Assembly: GCF_025602895.1 (NCBI RefSeq)
Contig: NW_026516204.1
Span: 1,400,380-1,464,379 of the forward strand
Direction: 5' to 3'
Length of the DNA: 64,000 nucleotides
Source of the DNA: Polychytrium aggregatum
Lineage: Eukaryota; Chytridiomycota; Chytridiomycetes; Polychytriales
Both the position numbers and the translations under genes were made by a program. How positions within the stretch are numbered: position 1 is the first letter of the stretch; each line of letters starts with the position of its first letter. The notes under the pieces are model-generated. The model worked only from the letters and a program-made list of their open reading frames with translations. It did no database searches and had not been told where the DNA came from. Shown here in pieces: positions 46,607-57,100 of the stretch.

Positions 46607-49015
46607 ATGGTCCTCTGGAACACAGTGTGGCTCGTCGCCCTCGCTCTTCCCGCAGCCGTTCTCGGAACGCCGTTTCTGGCCTTGGCTGGGCAGCGCGAGG
46701 GCAGGCGCCAAAGGTGAGGGAGCAATCAAGCATTGCCCAACGCAGTCCTCGACTCGCAATGGTTGCAGTCCCAAGATTCCTTACCCGTCCATCTCGCCAT
46801 CTTCCCCTCGTCATACTCAATCCTGCCACCAACCACAGTCTCCTTGCTACTGCGAGCACCATCAGCTCTTTCGTCAGCAGCCCATCCCAGTGGATCTACC
46901 AGGTGAGGTTTGCCACTTGCTGGCAATACCCAGTCCAAGGGCCTGTTGTCGCCACGGACATGTCCCCAGATCTCTGACCTGACCCTCGCGCCACCCAGCC
47001 TCTCGACCATTTCGATCCTACCAACCGTCAGACTCTCCGCCAAAAGTATTATGTCAATAACCAGGTTGGTTCCTTAGAACATCGGCCGTCTTTCTGCTTG
47101 GCCCTCAACGACATCATGAAGCTGTCGTTCAATGGCTAATCTGCCTCCTCTCGCTTGCGTTTGCTCGGGGGTGCAGTTTTACCAACCCGGTGGTCCCGTC
47201 TGGTGTATGTGTCTTGTGCAATCAAGCGTCTCGATCGTCAATGATCCGACCGAGGATTGAACCGCTGGTCTGCCTCCCTTGGCCGTGTCTCACCCCCCCC
47301 GTCTTCACCCGTGCGTCTCCAGTCTACATCGGTGGCGAGTCGGCCCTCACTGCCGAATTGGCCATATCTGCTCTGGACCTGCACTATGTCATGGCCCAGC
47401 AAACTAACGGCATGATTGTTGCGCTCGAACATCGATTCTATGGTTTGTTGTGATGTTTTGATACGCAGCCTTGCTTTGCTCAACCAGGGCCAACGTTCGA
47501 ACCCGAGCTCGGCTTCACACTCTCCACCGTCTCTGCTGACTCGACGCACTGGCATCGTCCCCACAGGCGACTCCAACCCTTACTATGACTACTCGATTGC
47601 AAACCTCAAGTACCTGTCCTCCGAACAGGCCATCGAGGATGCCGCTGCCTTTGCCAAGAACTTCACGGCATCCAACAACCTCCCAGCCTGCACAAAGTGG
47701 ATCGCTGTCGGCGGCTCGTACGCCGGCAATCTCGCTGCCTGGTCCCGCGAGCTGCACCCCGACGTATTCTGGGCCGCCCACTCCTCCTCGGCTCCGCTCA
47801 CCTCCAAGCTCGATTTCTGGGAGTTTTCGTACGGCGTCCGCTTGGGCATCCCCCTCATCGACGGCGGCTCCCAAACCTGCGCCGACAATCTTGTCCGGGT
47901 CACCAGTCTCTTTGACCAGGCCATCCAGAAGGATCCTAATGCCACCCGCCAGTACCTTGGCTTTGGCGATGTTCTTCTCAACGGCGATATTGCCGGCTTC
48001 CTTCCAGGCTCGTCGCTCGCTGGCTCTGTCCAGTACGGCCCCGTTGGCCAGTCCTTCAACGGCTCTGCGACGCAAATCGACGCCGTCTGCTCCGGCAAGT
48101 TCTTCCCCTCATTCGCAAATCCCAACTCTACCAACGAAGAGCTCTGGACAGATCTGAAAAAGTACATGTTTGCCGTCCTGAAGATCAACGGCGTCGCTCC
48201 CAACAACAATAACGATCTGGTCAACATCCAGACTGGTGTTCTCCACAACCTCGCCATTCCGGTATGCAACCCTGGGTGTCGGTTGCTGAGCACAGGGGCC
48301 GAGCGATGGCCCCAAGCCCACCGAAGGACGCCCGAGGGCCTTGGCCATTGGATGCCATGGGTACCATCGTGCATCACCTTGTGCAGCGCCGACTGACCCG
48401 ATTGTTGTTTCGCGGCAGGCCCGACTCTGGTACTGGCAACTGTGCACCGAGTTTGGAAACTTCCTGAACGCCGAGCATGTCGATGTCCCGATTTACTCAA
48501 AGACCCTGAACCCAGACTATCAGCAGCAGGTTTGCTCCATCATCTTTGACAACGCCCACTCTGTCCCCGACACCACCAAGACCAACGGCCTCTACAAGGC
48601 GACCGACATCGGAACCGACCGTATCGTCTTTGTCAATGGCGCGATCGATCCCTGGCACTGGCTTGGTATATACAACAGAACCTCGACCGAGGCTCAGCCC
48701 GTCTTTTACCACGACCAGTTCCACTGCGACGACCTCTACATTCCCCTTCCTAGCGACACCCCAACCCTCCGCCAAGTCAAGCTGGACATTCAAGCGACCT
48801 GGCTCAGCATCATCAAAAACGACACTTGCCCCTCTGAAGTCAACGTAAGTCTCGCTCGCACCACTGGGGCGCTGTGGAATCACCCTTGTCGCCACAGCCA
48901 AAGTTGACAGCGTCGAGTATCCTTTCCCAACGACTGCCAAGGAGCGATGCACTAACGAGAAATCACTCTGTTTCCTTGATAGAAACCATACAAATGTGTG
49001 CCCATTCGTAACTAG
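46607..49015 (+). CDS. Secreted serine carboxypeptidase, family S28
   Basis: Prolyl-carboxypeptidase/DPP2-type enzyme that removes residues after proline; probably vacuolar or secreted. About seven exons. The start at 46607 gives a signal peptide ([16 protein letters not shown]). Later exons give [39 protein letters not shown], then [13 protein letters not shown]. The long exon 47567-48261 holds [16 protein letters not shown] and the nucleophile motif [11 protein letters not shown]. The exon ending at 48843 holds the aspartate motif [11 protein letters not shown] and the histidine in [10 protein letters not shown] last short exon encodes [10 protein letters not shown] and stops at 49013-49015. 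The Ser, Asp and His motifs are all present, so the enzyme should be active. Several N-glycosylation sequons (NFTAS, NGSAT, NRTST, NDTCP) fit a secreted protein. Confidence 0.9.
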
Positions 49016-49772
49016 CGATGCAATGCCGTCACGGAACCGCCGCGGGTGCACTTTGCAGTCAATCTCGTTGGTCATCAAAGTCGTTGTATCGTTTCTCTGA
49101 TGCGATCCCCCCCCCTGAATCGAGCGTGTACCCGCCTTACACTCTGAAATCCTAACCTAACCCAGCGGGTGCAGTGTGGTCGTGATATATCCGCTCTAGA
49201 ACAACTTTGACTACTTGAAATAAAGCCTTTTTGTCCTTGTGTTTTATGGCGGGTGATCACGGTCACGATCTGTTGCTGTTCTGGGCTCAGCGAGTTGGGT
49301 GGGGCTCATCCATTGACAAGGATCGTGAGTCGAGAATGCAACCTCGTTGGGAGGTCGATTCCTTGCTTGAATTCATGGCTGGTCTCTGGGAGATTCCACC
49401 CAGCCTTTCATTACGATCTGAATGGATGTCCAGGGAGGGTGCCCATGTCAACTTCACCATAGTGTCGTGGTGGACTTTGGGACAAGTCGAGATGGTGGTC
49501 TGGATGGTGCTCAGATTCTTCACGACCCAAGGTTGGCACACAAGTTTGTAGCTACCGACTCATTCGATGTTTTTGTCGGTCGATCAAGAGTGACGATCGT
49601 TATTGAACACGATTGATGTGCATATTGCATATAATGAACGTCAAATACAACACAACTCGGCCACGGCCGCTTCACCAGAATCACCTTGTAAGGCGATTGT
49701 CTCATATCGTGGTGTCTTGGATGGGGATGACGGAGATTCGCTTCGGAGCGGAGCTTGGGAGGCACTCGGAGA
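49016..49772. other. Intergenic between convergent genes
   Basis: This region lies between the S28 peptidase stop (+) and the Sel1 paralogue stop (-). Open frames of about 100 codons carry no recognisable domain. An AATAAA-type signal sits near 49220. No gene is seen. Confidence 0.5.
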
Positions 49773-51290
49773 TCAAGGCCACTGGCCGAGTTCCTTGAGG
49801 TTATTGATGGCAGATTGGAAGCCCTGTTCAGCAGACTTGCGGCGCCAGTACAGGGCGGTGTCGATGTTCTTGGGGACACCACGGCCATATTGATAGCAGT
49901 GGCTGAGCCAATGTTGTCCGTATCGATTGCCCTGTTCGGCCGATTTTCGGTACCACTCGGCGGCCTCAGTTACGTCCTCTGCGACTCCTTGTCCGAAATG
50001 GTAGCAAAATGCAACCCTCCACTGTCCATACGAGTTGCCTTGATTGGCCGACTTGCTGAACCACTCGAATGCCTTCTCGTTGCCCTTCGATACTCCCCCG
50101 CTCCCGTAGTAGCACTCTCCGATCCACAACTGGCTGTCGCTGTGGCCTTCGTTGGCGAGTTGCCCAAAGATACCAACGGCCTCCTTCCGGTCCTTGGTGG
50201 TTCCGAATCCAAGGAACAAACACACTGCCACGAGATGCCTGCACAGCCAGTTTCGAGAGTATCCCAGCTCGCACAGCTCGAAGAACTTGCGGGATGGGGG
50301 TCGTGAGTCGGTGTTTGTTTCCCAGTTGTACGATGCGAGACACTCGGTCTCTCCAAGCTTGAATTCATCTGATTCGTTGTCTCGGATGATTTTGGTGCCC
50401 TTCTGTTTGTCTTGAACGGTGCCTCGGCCGAGGTAGTGCATCCACCCGACCATGAACGTTGCGATGGGCTTGAGAATCGGGTCGGTGGACTTGGTGCTGA
50501 CTTCTTGCCAGTGGTTAAAGGCATCGGCGTCGCTCTGTTCGACACCACGGCCGATGAACGAGAACCAGGCCTGGAGGAATACGGTGTGGAGGCGACCGTC
50601 TTCGTTGCCCTGGTCGGTGGCCTTGGAATACCACTCAATGGCTGAGTCAAAGCCTTGATCGACACCTTCGCCTGACTCATAACATCGACCGAATGCGATT
50701 TGGGCTTGGGGCATTCCACGCTCTGCAAGACTGCGATAGAGCCCGGCAGCCTTGGTGTGGTCTTGGTTGGTGCCGAGTCCGTTGCGATAACACTCAGCCA
50801 GGTGGAACTGTGCCATTGGATGATCATATTCCACTGCCCTCTTAAGATACTGGAGGATTTGCTGGTGGAAGGCATTCGGCTGGGATTGGTATGTAGCCAG
50901 CTGCGTTTCGACTTGGACGATCCTTGCCAGGAAATACGAGGCTGCAGCATTGCCATGCTCTGCCTGAGCAACGAGCCAGGATCGGTCGGCTGTGTCGTGT
51001 TCATAGCAATGAAGCGAAATGGCAATCTGGTCGCTTGGTGTGAGTCCGATCCGCATCTGTCCATCTGGATTGAGGAGCTCCATACTCTGACACCAGCGGT
51101 GGAAGCGAGGCACCTTGGAGCTCAGGAGAGGACGGGCTCGTTTGCACACTCGCAGCAGGATCTTGATGGTGTTGTGGTCGAGTGCGAGCTGGAAGCCGTC
51201 GTTGCAGCAGATGATGGTGAAGATATCTGGGATGTGCTCGTTGATGGCCGGTCGAACCGTGTCAGTTGAGGGATGGACACTGGGAGCCAT
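49773..51290 (-). CDS. Sel1-repeat protein (paralogue 2)
   Basis: Single exon, 505 residues from MAPSVHPSTD at 51290; an upstream open frame to 51452 is judged untranslated. It aligns along its whole length with the Sel1 protein at 20409-21896. The N-terminal region is shared (HIPDIFTIICCNDGFQLALD, CKRARPLLSSKVPRF, PSDQIAISLHC). The repeats match unit by unit (GRCYESGEGVDQGFDSAIEW; FIGRGVEQSDADA; MVGWMHYLGRGTVQDKQKG). The proteins are clear paralogues about 29 kb apart on opposite strands. The fold is an alpha-solenoid scaffold. No catalytic domain is visible and the binding partner is unknown. Confidence 0.87.
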   Translation of the reverse strand: MAPSVHPSTDTVRPAINEHIPDIFTIICCNDGFQLALDHNTIKILLRVCKRARPLLSSKVPRFHRWCQSMELLNPDGQMRIGLTPSDQIAISLHCYEHDTADRSWLVAQAEHGNAAASYFLARIVQVETQLATYQSQPNAFHQQILQYLKRAVEYDHPMAQFHLAECYRNGLGTNQDHTKAAGLYRSLAERGMPQAQIAFGRCYESGEGVDQGFDSAIEWYSKATDQGNEDGRLHTVFLQAWFSFIGRGVEQSDADAFNHWQEVSTKSTDPILKPIATFMVGWMHYLGRGTVQDKQKGTKIIRDNESDEFKLGETECLASYNWETNTDSRPPSRKFFELCELGYSRNWLCRHLVAVCLFLGFGTTKDRKEAVGIFGQLANEGHSDSQLWIGECYYGSGGVSKGNEKAFEWFSKSANQGNSYGQWRVAFCYHFGQGVAEDVTEAAEWYRKSAEQGNRYGQHWLSHCYQYGRGVPKNIDTALYWRRKSAEQGFQSAINNLKELGQWP

Positions 51291-51665
51291 GATGGACAAT
51301 GTGGATTGAGTGGATTGTGATGATGTCCAGACGACGATGAGACGAGATGAGACGAGATGGGTGGAATGGAATGCGAGTGGCACAGCCACCAAGCCAGGAA
51401 CATGGTTGGATCCATGGATCGATTGCTTGTGTTCATCCTCATTCCCACACATTCCATCACTCCATCATTCCCACACATTCCATCATTCCATCCTCCAACT
51501 CACATCCTGGAAGATATCATCTGCATCCTGTTCCTGGGGTTCCGGTGTCCCGTTCATGATTTGACGAGTGTTCTCTGGATGGCCAGAGCAAGCAGCCCAT
51601 CGATCCAGGTCCAGGATGTCTCGCCCCAGCCTAGCAGCAATCCAGCATCATTCCGATGGCTGTGA
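51291..51665. other. Promoter side of Sel1 paralogue 2
   Basis: This stretch contains GAGATGAGAC and CACACATTCCATCA short direct repeats. It ends at the poly(T) tract marking the 3' end of the LINE. No gene is seen. Confidence 0.5.
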
Positions 51666-53292
51666 TTTTTTTTTTTTTGTTACTATAGTCAACTTTATTC
51701 AAGAAGACAAGCCATCAGGTCCAACAGGTTGGTACCCCGGCACGTTGAGTACACAGGCAAGCCTATTTACTCCTGTTGCAGCCTAGTGCTGCCTCAGCTG
51801 CCCACAAGGTCTGAGACCAAGCGGGTGAACACATTTTCGAGCAGTTCCCACAAGGGAACAGCAGGATCGAGGGGGGGTCGGGGTGGAGGAATGACAAGTG
51901 CTGACACTATACTACGCTGTGATGAGGGTGCAGGGAGAGACTGCAAGGGTGGGACTACACTGGGTGTGGGAGTGGGTGGTGGTGCTGGGTGTGCACCAAG
52001 TGCGAATGCTCGGAAGGCAGTGCGGGGAGCGGGTACATGAGCAGCAAGTGATCCAAGTGCGGGAGGGGTGCGACTGCGAGGGGGAGTGCGATCGAAACTG
52101 AGCAGGTCCAGCAGCTTGTCCACTGGTCCCACTCCGGCTATACCACTTTCCACCCAAGTCGGGTGGGCCGTCTTGAGGGCTGCGACCTTGCGGACCAGGA
52201 CTTGATGCGGATCCACACACTGCTGTGCGTGGGTCCTGGTCAAGTCGATCCCGGATCCGTGTCGAGCCAGGTTCTTGCACTTGCGGTAGCCAAATCTGAA
52301 GTGGCCTGGGAGAGCACCGAGTCGCCATCGGACCATGAACATGAGCATGATCATGGATCCTTGGTACCCGCGAGCCTCCCAGAGTCCCGACATCTTGGTC
52401 GACGGGGTGCAGGCGGCGGTGAGCTGCTTGGAGCGGTCGAAGCCGTTCTTCATGTGGTCCTCGAAGATGAGGGTCTTGATCGGGACGGGCTGGGGTCGGG
52501 GCGGTCCGGGCGGCGGCGGCTGGTGTCGGGTCTTGCCTCGGTAGATCTCCGTGGCCGTGAGGGAGTGGTCGGCCTCTTGTCGGCGGACCACCATGGCCCA
52601 GTGCGGATCGGCTCGGACTCCTTGGCCGAGGAACTGGTCGGGGTGGTAGGGCGCAATGATCTTGTTGCGCAGGATCATCGACAGCATCTTGTCGCCGTCA
52701 GAGACTTGGTCGTCCCAGCGGGCCCAGTTCTGCAGGGCCAGCATCTTGACACGGACCGACATCTTGGGAAGGCCGCAGTTGAGGTGCATGGCACCGACGG
52801 GAGTGCCGGGGCCGACGCGGAACATGGTGCGGAGGGCCGTCATCTGGGCGTCGTCGAGGCGGTCGCGCAGAGCTGGGTCGGGGATGTCCATGGCCATCCC
52901 GTATTCGAGGGTCGGCCGCACAAAGGTCTTGTAGACCTGGGTGATGGTCTTGGCCGAGACCTTGCCGAGGGTGATGCCGAGTCCAACCACGGTGTCGGTG
53001 ACCATGTGGACCTTGCGGAGGAGCTTGTCGAACTGGAGGTCCGGGCGGAATCCGTCAATGTCGACCATGACACCGAGGTAGCGGAACTGGAGGACCTTGG
53101 GCAGCTCGGTGCCGTACAGCTTGGCGGGATGGAGCTGGTCGACGTTGCAGGCCGAGTACAGCACCTCGCACTTGGGAGGCGAGAAGCGGTACCGGTTGTC
53201 GATGCTGTGGCGTTCGCAGATATCCAGCATGGCCTGGGTGCGGCCAGCCGGACAGATGAGGACACCGTCATCGGCAAACCAGAGCGAGTTGA
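51666..53292 (-). mobile_element. Non-LTR retrotransposon (LINE), 5'-truncated
   Basis: The element reads on -. Its 3' end is a 13-nt A tail (T run at 51666-51678) preceded by AATAAA (TTTATT on + at 51694-51699). Its 5' end stops inside the reverse transcriptase exactly where the LTR element begins at 53293. Nothing upstream of the RT catalytic motif survives, so endonuclease and most of the RT are missing. Confidence 0.85.
51794..53292 (-). pseudogene. LINE reverse transcriptase, C-terminal fragment
   Basis: The fragment begins at the RT catalytic motif SLWFADDGVLICPAG and continues MLDICERH, then FSPPKCEVLY, LQFRYLGVMVD (a motif following the palm), VYKTFVRPTLEYGMAM and a long C-terminal region. 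That region includes RKCKNLARHGSGIDLTRTHA with following Cys residues, probably a C-terminal zinc-binding segment. The frame is open to the stop at 51794. The N-terminal RT and endonuclease are absent, so it cannot transpose alone. The clade was not assigned. Confidence 0.82.
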
Positions 53293-54084
53293 TGTTAGAG
53301 TCCGAAGGGGACTCAACGGCAAAAGAAGAAGTGAGCTCGAAGTGAGCTCAGGGAAGGCAAGGGTAAAGTCCGAAGTGGACTCGGAGAGGGAGCGAGGGAA
53401 GCAAAGATCCGTTCAAGATAAGACTTGTCTCGAAATGAGACGTGAGGAACACTCAGAGAATAAAGTAGAAGGCACTTTATTTAGTCCTATTTTGAAACGC
53501 TGAGGTTCGACTACACATCGCGGGGGTCAGGCTATTTATAGACAAGTCCGGACTTGGCAGCGAAGGGCGGCCAAGGGAGGGAAAAGTGGGCGATCGAGCA
53601 GGGCGAAGGGGGCGATGCACGAACGAGGGCCGAGAAGGACCACCGAGACAGGCAGAGAACCAAAGCGAGGGAGGCGCAAGCAAAAGCGAAGCACCTGGCA
53701 GGAGAAACGTGCAAAGGCGAAGCAATGTGACTCAACGTCCAAGAAGCGGATTGGTCAAGTATAAGGTTGGGGCAAATGCATGCGAGATGAACAAGAGATC
53801 GGGGCGGTCAGGCAGGTCATGAGTCACCGGTGGTGGGACACATGACCGGCAGCCGAATTGCAACCAATCGCAGCAAGGCGCGTGCACAAACAAACCGGCG
53901 CGTGCGAAGAAGACAAAGGAAGCGGAGCAGCGCGGGGAAACGGAAGTGCGGAAGGAGCGGAAATGGCAGGCAAAAGGCGGAAAATTGGAGGGGAACTGCA
54001 AAGCTACACACAAACAAACAGAAAGGCAAAAGAACAGCCAAGTGTGCAGTCAAAGTGGAGAACAAGCAGAAGCTATCCCTAACA
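53293..54084 (-). repeat. 3' LTR of element 1
   Basis: 792 bp, TG...CA ended with 6-bp inverted ends TGTTAG/CTAACA. It carries the same TATA-like box (53532-53540) and leader hairpins as the 5' LTR. It differs by one extra A in the segment that matches the primer-binding site. Confidence 0.93.
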
Positions 54085-54100
54085 TCATCCCCTTCCTTAG
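54085..54100 (-). other. Polypurine tract of element 1
   Basis: Read on -, the stretch just before the 3' LTR is AAGGAAGGGGATGA, nearly all purine, overlapping the end of pol. This is where plus-strand DNA synthesis is expected to be primed. Confidence 0.8.
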
Positions 54101-57100
54101 CGACGAACTCCGGGCGTCGCCTTCGGCTTTGAGGGATAGCGAAGGTGGAAGTCAGCAACAAGATCAGTGGCGTGGGAAACATTGGCAGCGGGCTCCCAAG
54201 ACCGGTCAGTCTCGGAATAGCCCTTCCACTGAACCAAGTACTGTAAGCGACCACGGAAGAGCCGAGAATCGAGAACAGTCTCGACCTCAAACTCTTCCTG
54301 GGAGTCAACAAGAATGGGTGGAGGTTCGGGTTGGGTGAACTCGGGAACAATGTCCTTCGTTCGGGGTTCAAGGAGGGATACATGAAAGACGGGGTGGACT
54401 TTGAGTGTGGAAGGGAGTTTAAGTTCAAAGGCAACGGGGTTGATGCGGCGAAGAACTTTAAAGGGGCCAAGCTTTTTCTGATCAAGCTTGTTGGAGGGAC
54501 GAAGGGTGCGGATGTGGCGACGATCAAGAAAAACGAGGTCGCCAACGGAGATGTCGGGAGTGGGGAGACGGGATTTGTTGGCCTGCAAAGTGTAGGACTC
54601 TTGGGCAACCCGGAGGTTGGCCTTGAGATCCTCGAGAACGGTCTGAAGTCGGTCGACACGTTCTTCGGCAGAGGGCACAACAGAAGGATCACGGATGATG
54701 GAGGGATCAAAAATGGGGTGATGGCCATGGACTGCAAAGAAGGGAGTCATGCCAGTGGAGGTGTTTTCCGAGTTGTTGTAAGTGAACTCGGCAAGGGGAA
54801 GGTGAAGGGTCCAGTCGTCTTGCAGGTAATTGCAATGGATACGCAAATACTGCTCGATGACCTGGTTGAGAACCTCGGTCGAACCGTCGGTCTCGGGGTG
54901 GAAGGCAGAAGAAAGGGAAATCTTCGTCTTCAGAAGCTCATTGAAGCGCCTCCAGAAGGCCGAAGTAAACTGAGTTCCTCGGTCCGAAACAATAGACCGG
55001 GGACAACCATGCAAGCGGAAGATGTGGGAGAGGAAGAGTTCGGCGGTTTGCTCGCCTGTAACCGTCTTCGTGGTGGGCACAAAGTGTGCTTGTTTGGACA
55101 GGCGGTCCTTAACCACGAAGATGGAGTCAAAGCCGTTCGAAGGTGGGAGATCCGTGATGAAGTCCATCGACAGGTCCCACCAACGTTCGGAAGGAACGGG
55201 GAGAGGGTGAAGTAAACCATAAGGGGAGTGACGGGACGGCTTGGCTCGCTGGCACGCTTCACAATTAGCAATGAAGCGACGCACAGACTTACGAAGCCGG
55301 GGCCAGTGAAAGTCCCGGGAGATGAGCTCAACGGTCTTGGCAAGACCAAAGTGACCAGCGGCAGCGGAGCAGTGACGTTGCTCAAACACTTTGAGCTGGA
55401 GCTCGGGGGAAGGGACAACGATCAGGTCTTTAAAGTAAAGGAGACCGTCACGGAAGGAGTAATCGCCATCAAGACGTTTGGCGTTGAAGTCAGAAAGAAG
55501 GGAACAAGAAAGGGTGGCAGCTCGAATCTCGGAAAGAAAATCGGGGTTCGAGCCGATAACGGTGATGCTGTCGAGAGAAATAGACTCGAACAGCTGAAGG
55601 AAGTTGGTGGAGTGGAGGGAGTCACCAGGCTTTATCTCAAAGTCAGAACGGCGACTGAGAGCATCGGCTTTGGTGTTGAGGCGACCAGGGCGGTGGTAAA
55701 TGCGAAAAGCAAAATCAGAAAGGAATTGGGCCCACCGGAACTGGCGGCGAGAAAGTTGGGAAGCGGAAGTGAACCGGGTGAGGTTCTGGTGATCAGAGAA
55801 AACAAGAGTGGGATGATCGGGGTCGGCAGCCATCAAGTAATGACGCCAGGCAGTAAAGGAATCGACAATAGCAAGGAGCTCTTTGTCGTGGGTGTCATAA
55901 TTCACCTCGGCGGGACGGAATTGCCGAGAGTGAAAAGCAACGGGGTGAAGAGCGCCGTCAGGGTCAAACTGGGAAAGGACGGCACCCAGAGCAAAGTCAG
56001 AAGCATCGGGCTCGATGACAGCGGGTTTGGAGAAATCAAAGTAACGAAGAATAGGTGCGGAAGTGAATGAACGTTTAAGAGAATCAAAAGCCTCTTGGGC
56101 CTCGGGAGACCAAGAGAAGGTGGAGGATTTGGTGGTGAGTGAAGTCAAAGGACGAGCAAGTGCGGAAAAGTCCTTGACGAAGCGGCGGTAAAAGTTTGCG
56201 AAACCAATAAAAACTTGGATGTCGCGAGCAGAAGAGGGAACAGGCCAAAGGGAAACGGCCTCGACCTTGGCAGGGTCCATTTTAATGCCATCGGCAGAAA
56301 TGATCATGCCGAGAAAGTCAACTTCAGAAAGGTCAAAAGAACACTTGGCCGGATTGACCTTAAGAGAGTGTTCACGAAGGCGAGAAAGAACAAGCTTAAC
56401 ATGCTCCTCATGCTCCAGGGGATCTTTTGAGAAGATCAGGATGTCGTCAAGATAAATGACAACACAGACACCAAGGAGGTCCGAGAAGATGTCGTTCATA
56501 AAAAACTGAAAAGCAGCGGGGGCATTCGAAAGACCAAAGGGGATAACATTGTACTCGTAAGAGCCAGATTTGCAAACAAAAGCAGTCTTCCACTCATCGC
56601 CCTTCTTGACACGAACCAAGTGGTAAGCATCAGGAAGGTCAAGGTGTGAGAAGACGCGGGCAGAAGAAAGTTTATCCAGAAGATCCTGGAAGAGGGGAAG
56701 AGGGTAGCGGTTCTTCTTCGTGATGGCATTGAGGCCCCGGTAGTCGACGCAAAGGCGAAGACCACCATTGGGCTTCTTCACGAAGAAGCAGGGAGCACCA
56801 ACGGGAGAAGAGGATTTGGAGATCCAACCACGTGCGAGGGCGTTGGTCAGATACTCCGAAAGAGCAGATTCCTCGGCCGGGGACAAAGGATAGACTTTCC
56901 CCGGCTTTGGCAAACGAGGTTCCTTTCCATCCTCGGTCCGTACAAACTCAATAGACAAGTCATACGGACGGTGAGGAGGCAAGGAAGAAGGAGGGTCAGA
57001 CTTGAGGCTGAAAACGTCGCCAAACTCATTGTATTTGAGCGGGACACCTCGAGAGTCAACAGGGGTGCCAGACTCGGCATACACCTTCGTCGTGAGCACG

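Noticed and set aside
46017-46982. Open frame starting with MDGWMDGW repeats
   Set aside because: It is produced by the GGAT microsatellite and then runs out of frame through the S28 peptidase gene.
52163-53503. 446-codon open frame on + across the LINE and LTR junction
   Set aside because: It is antisense to the LINE RT and crosses a transposon boundary, so it cannot be a conserved gene.
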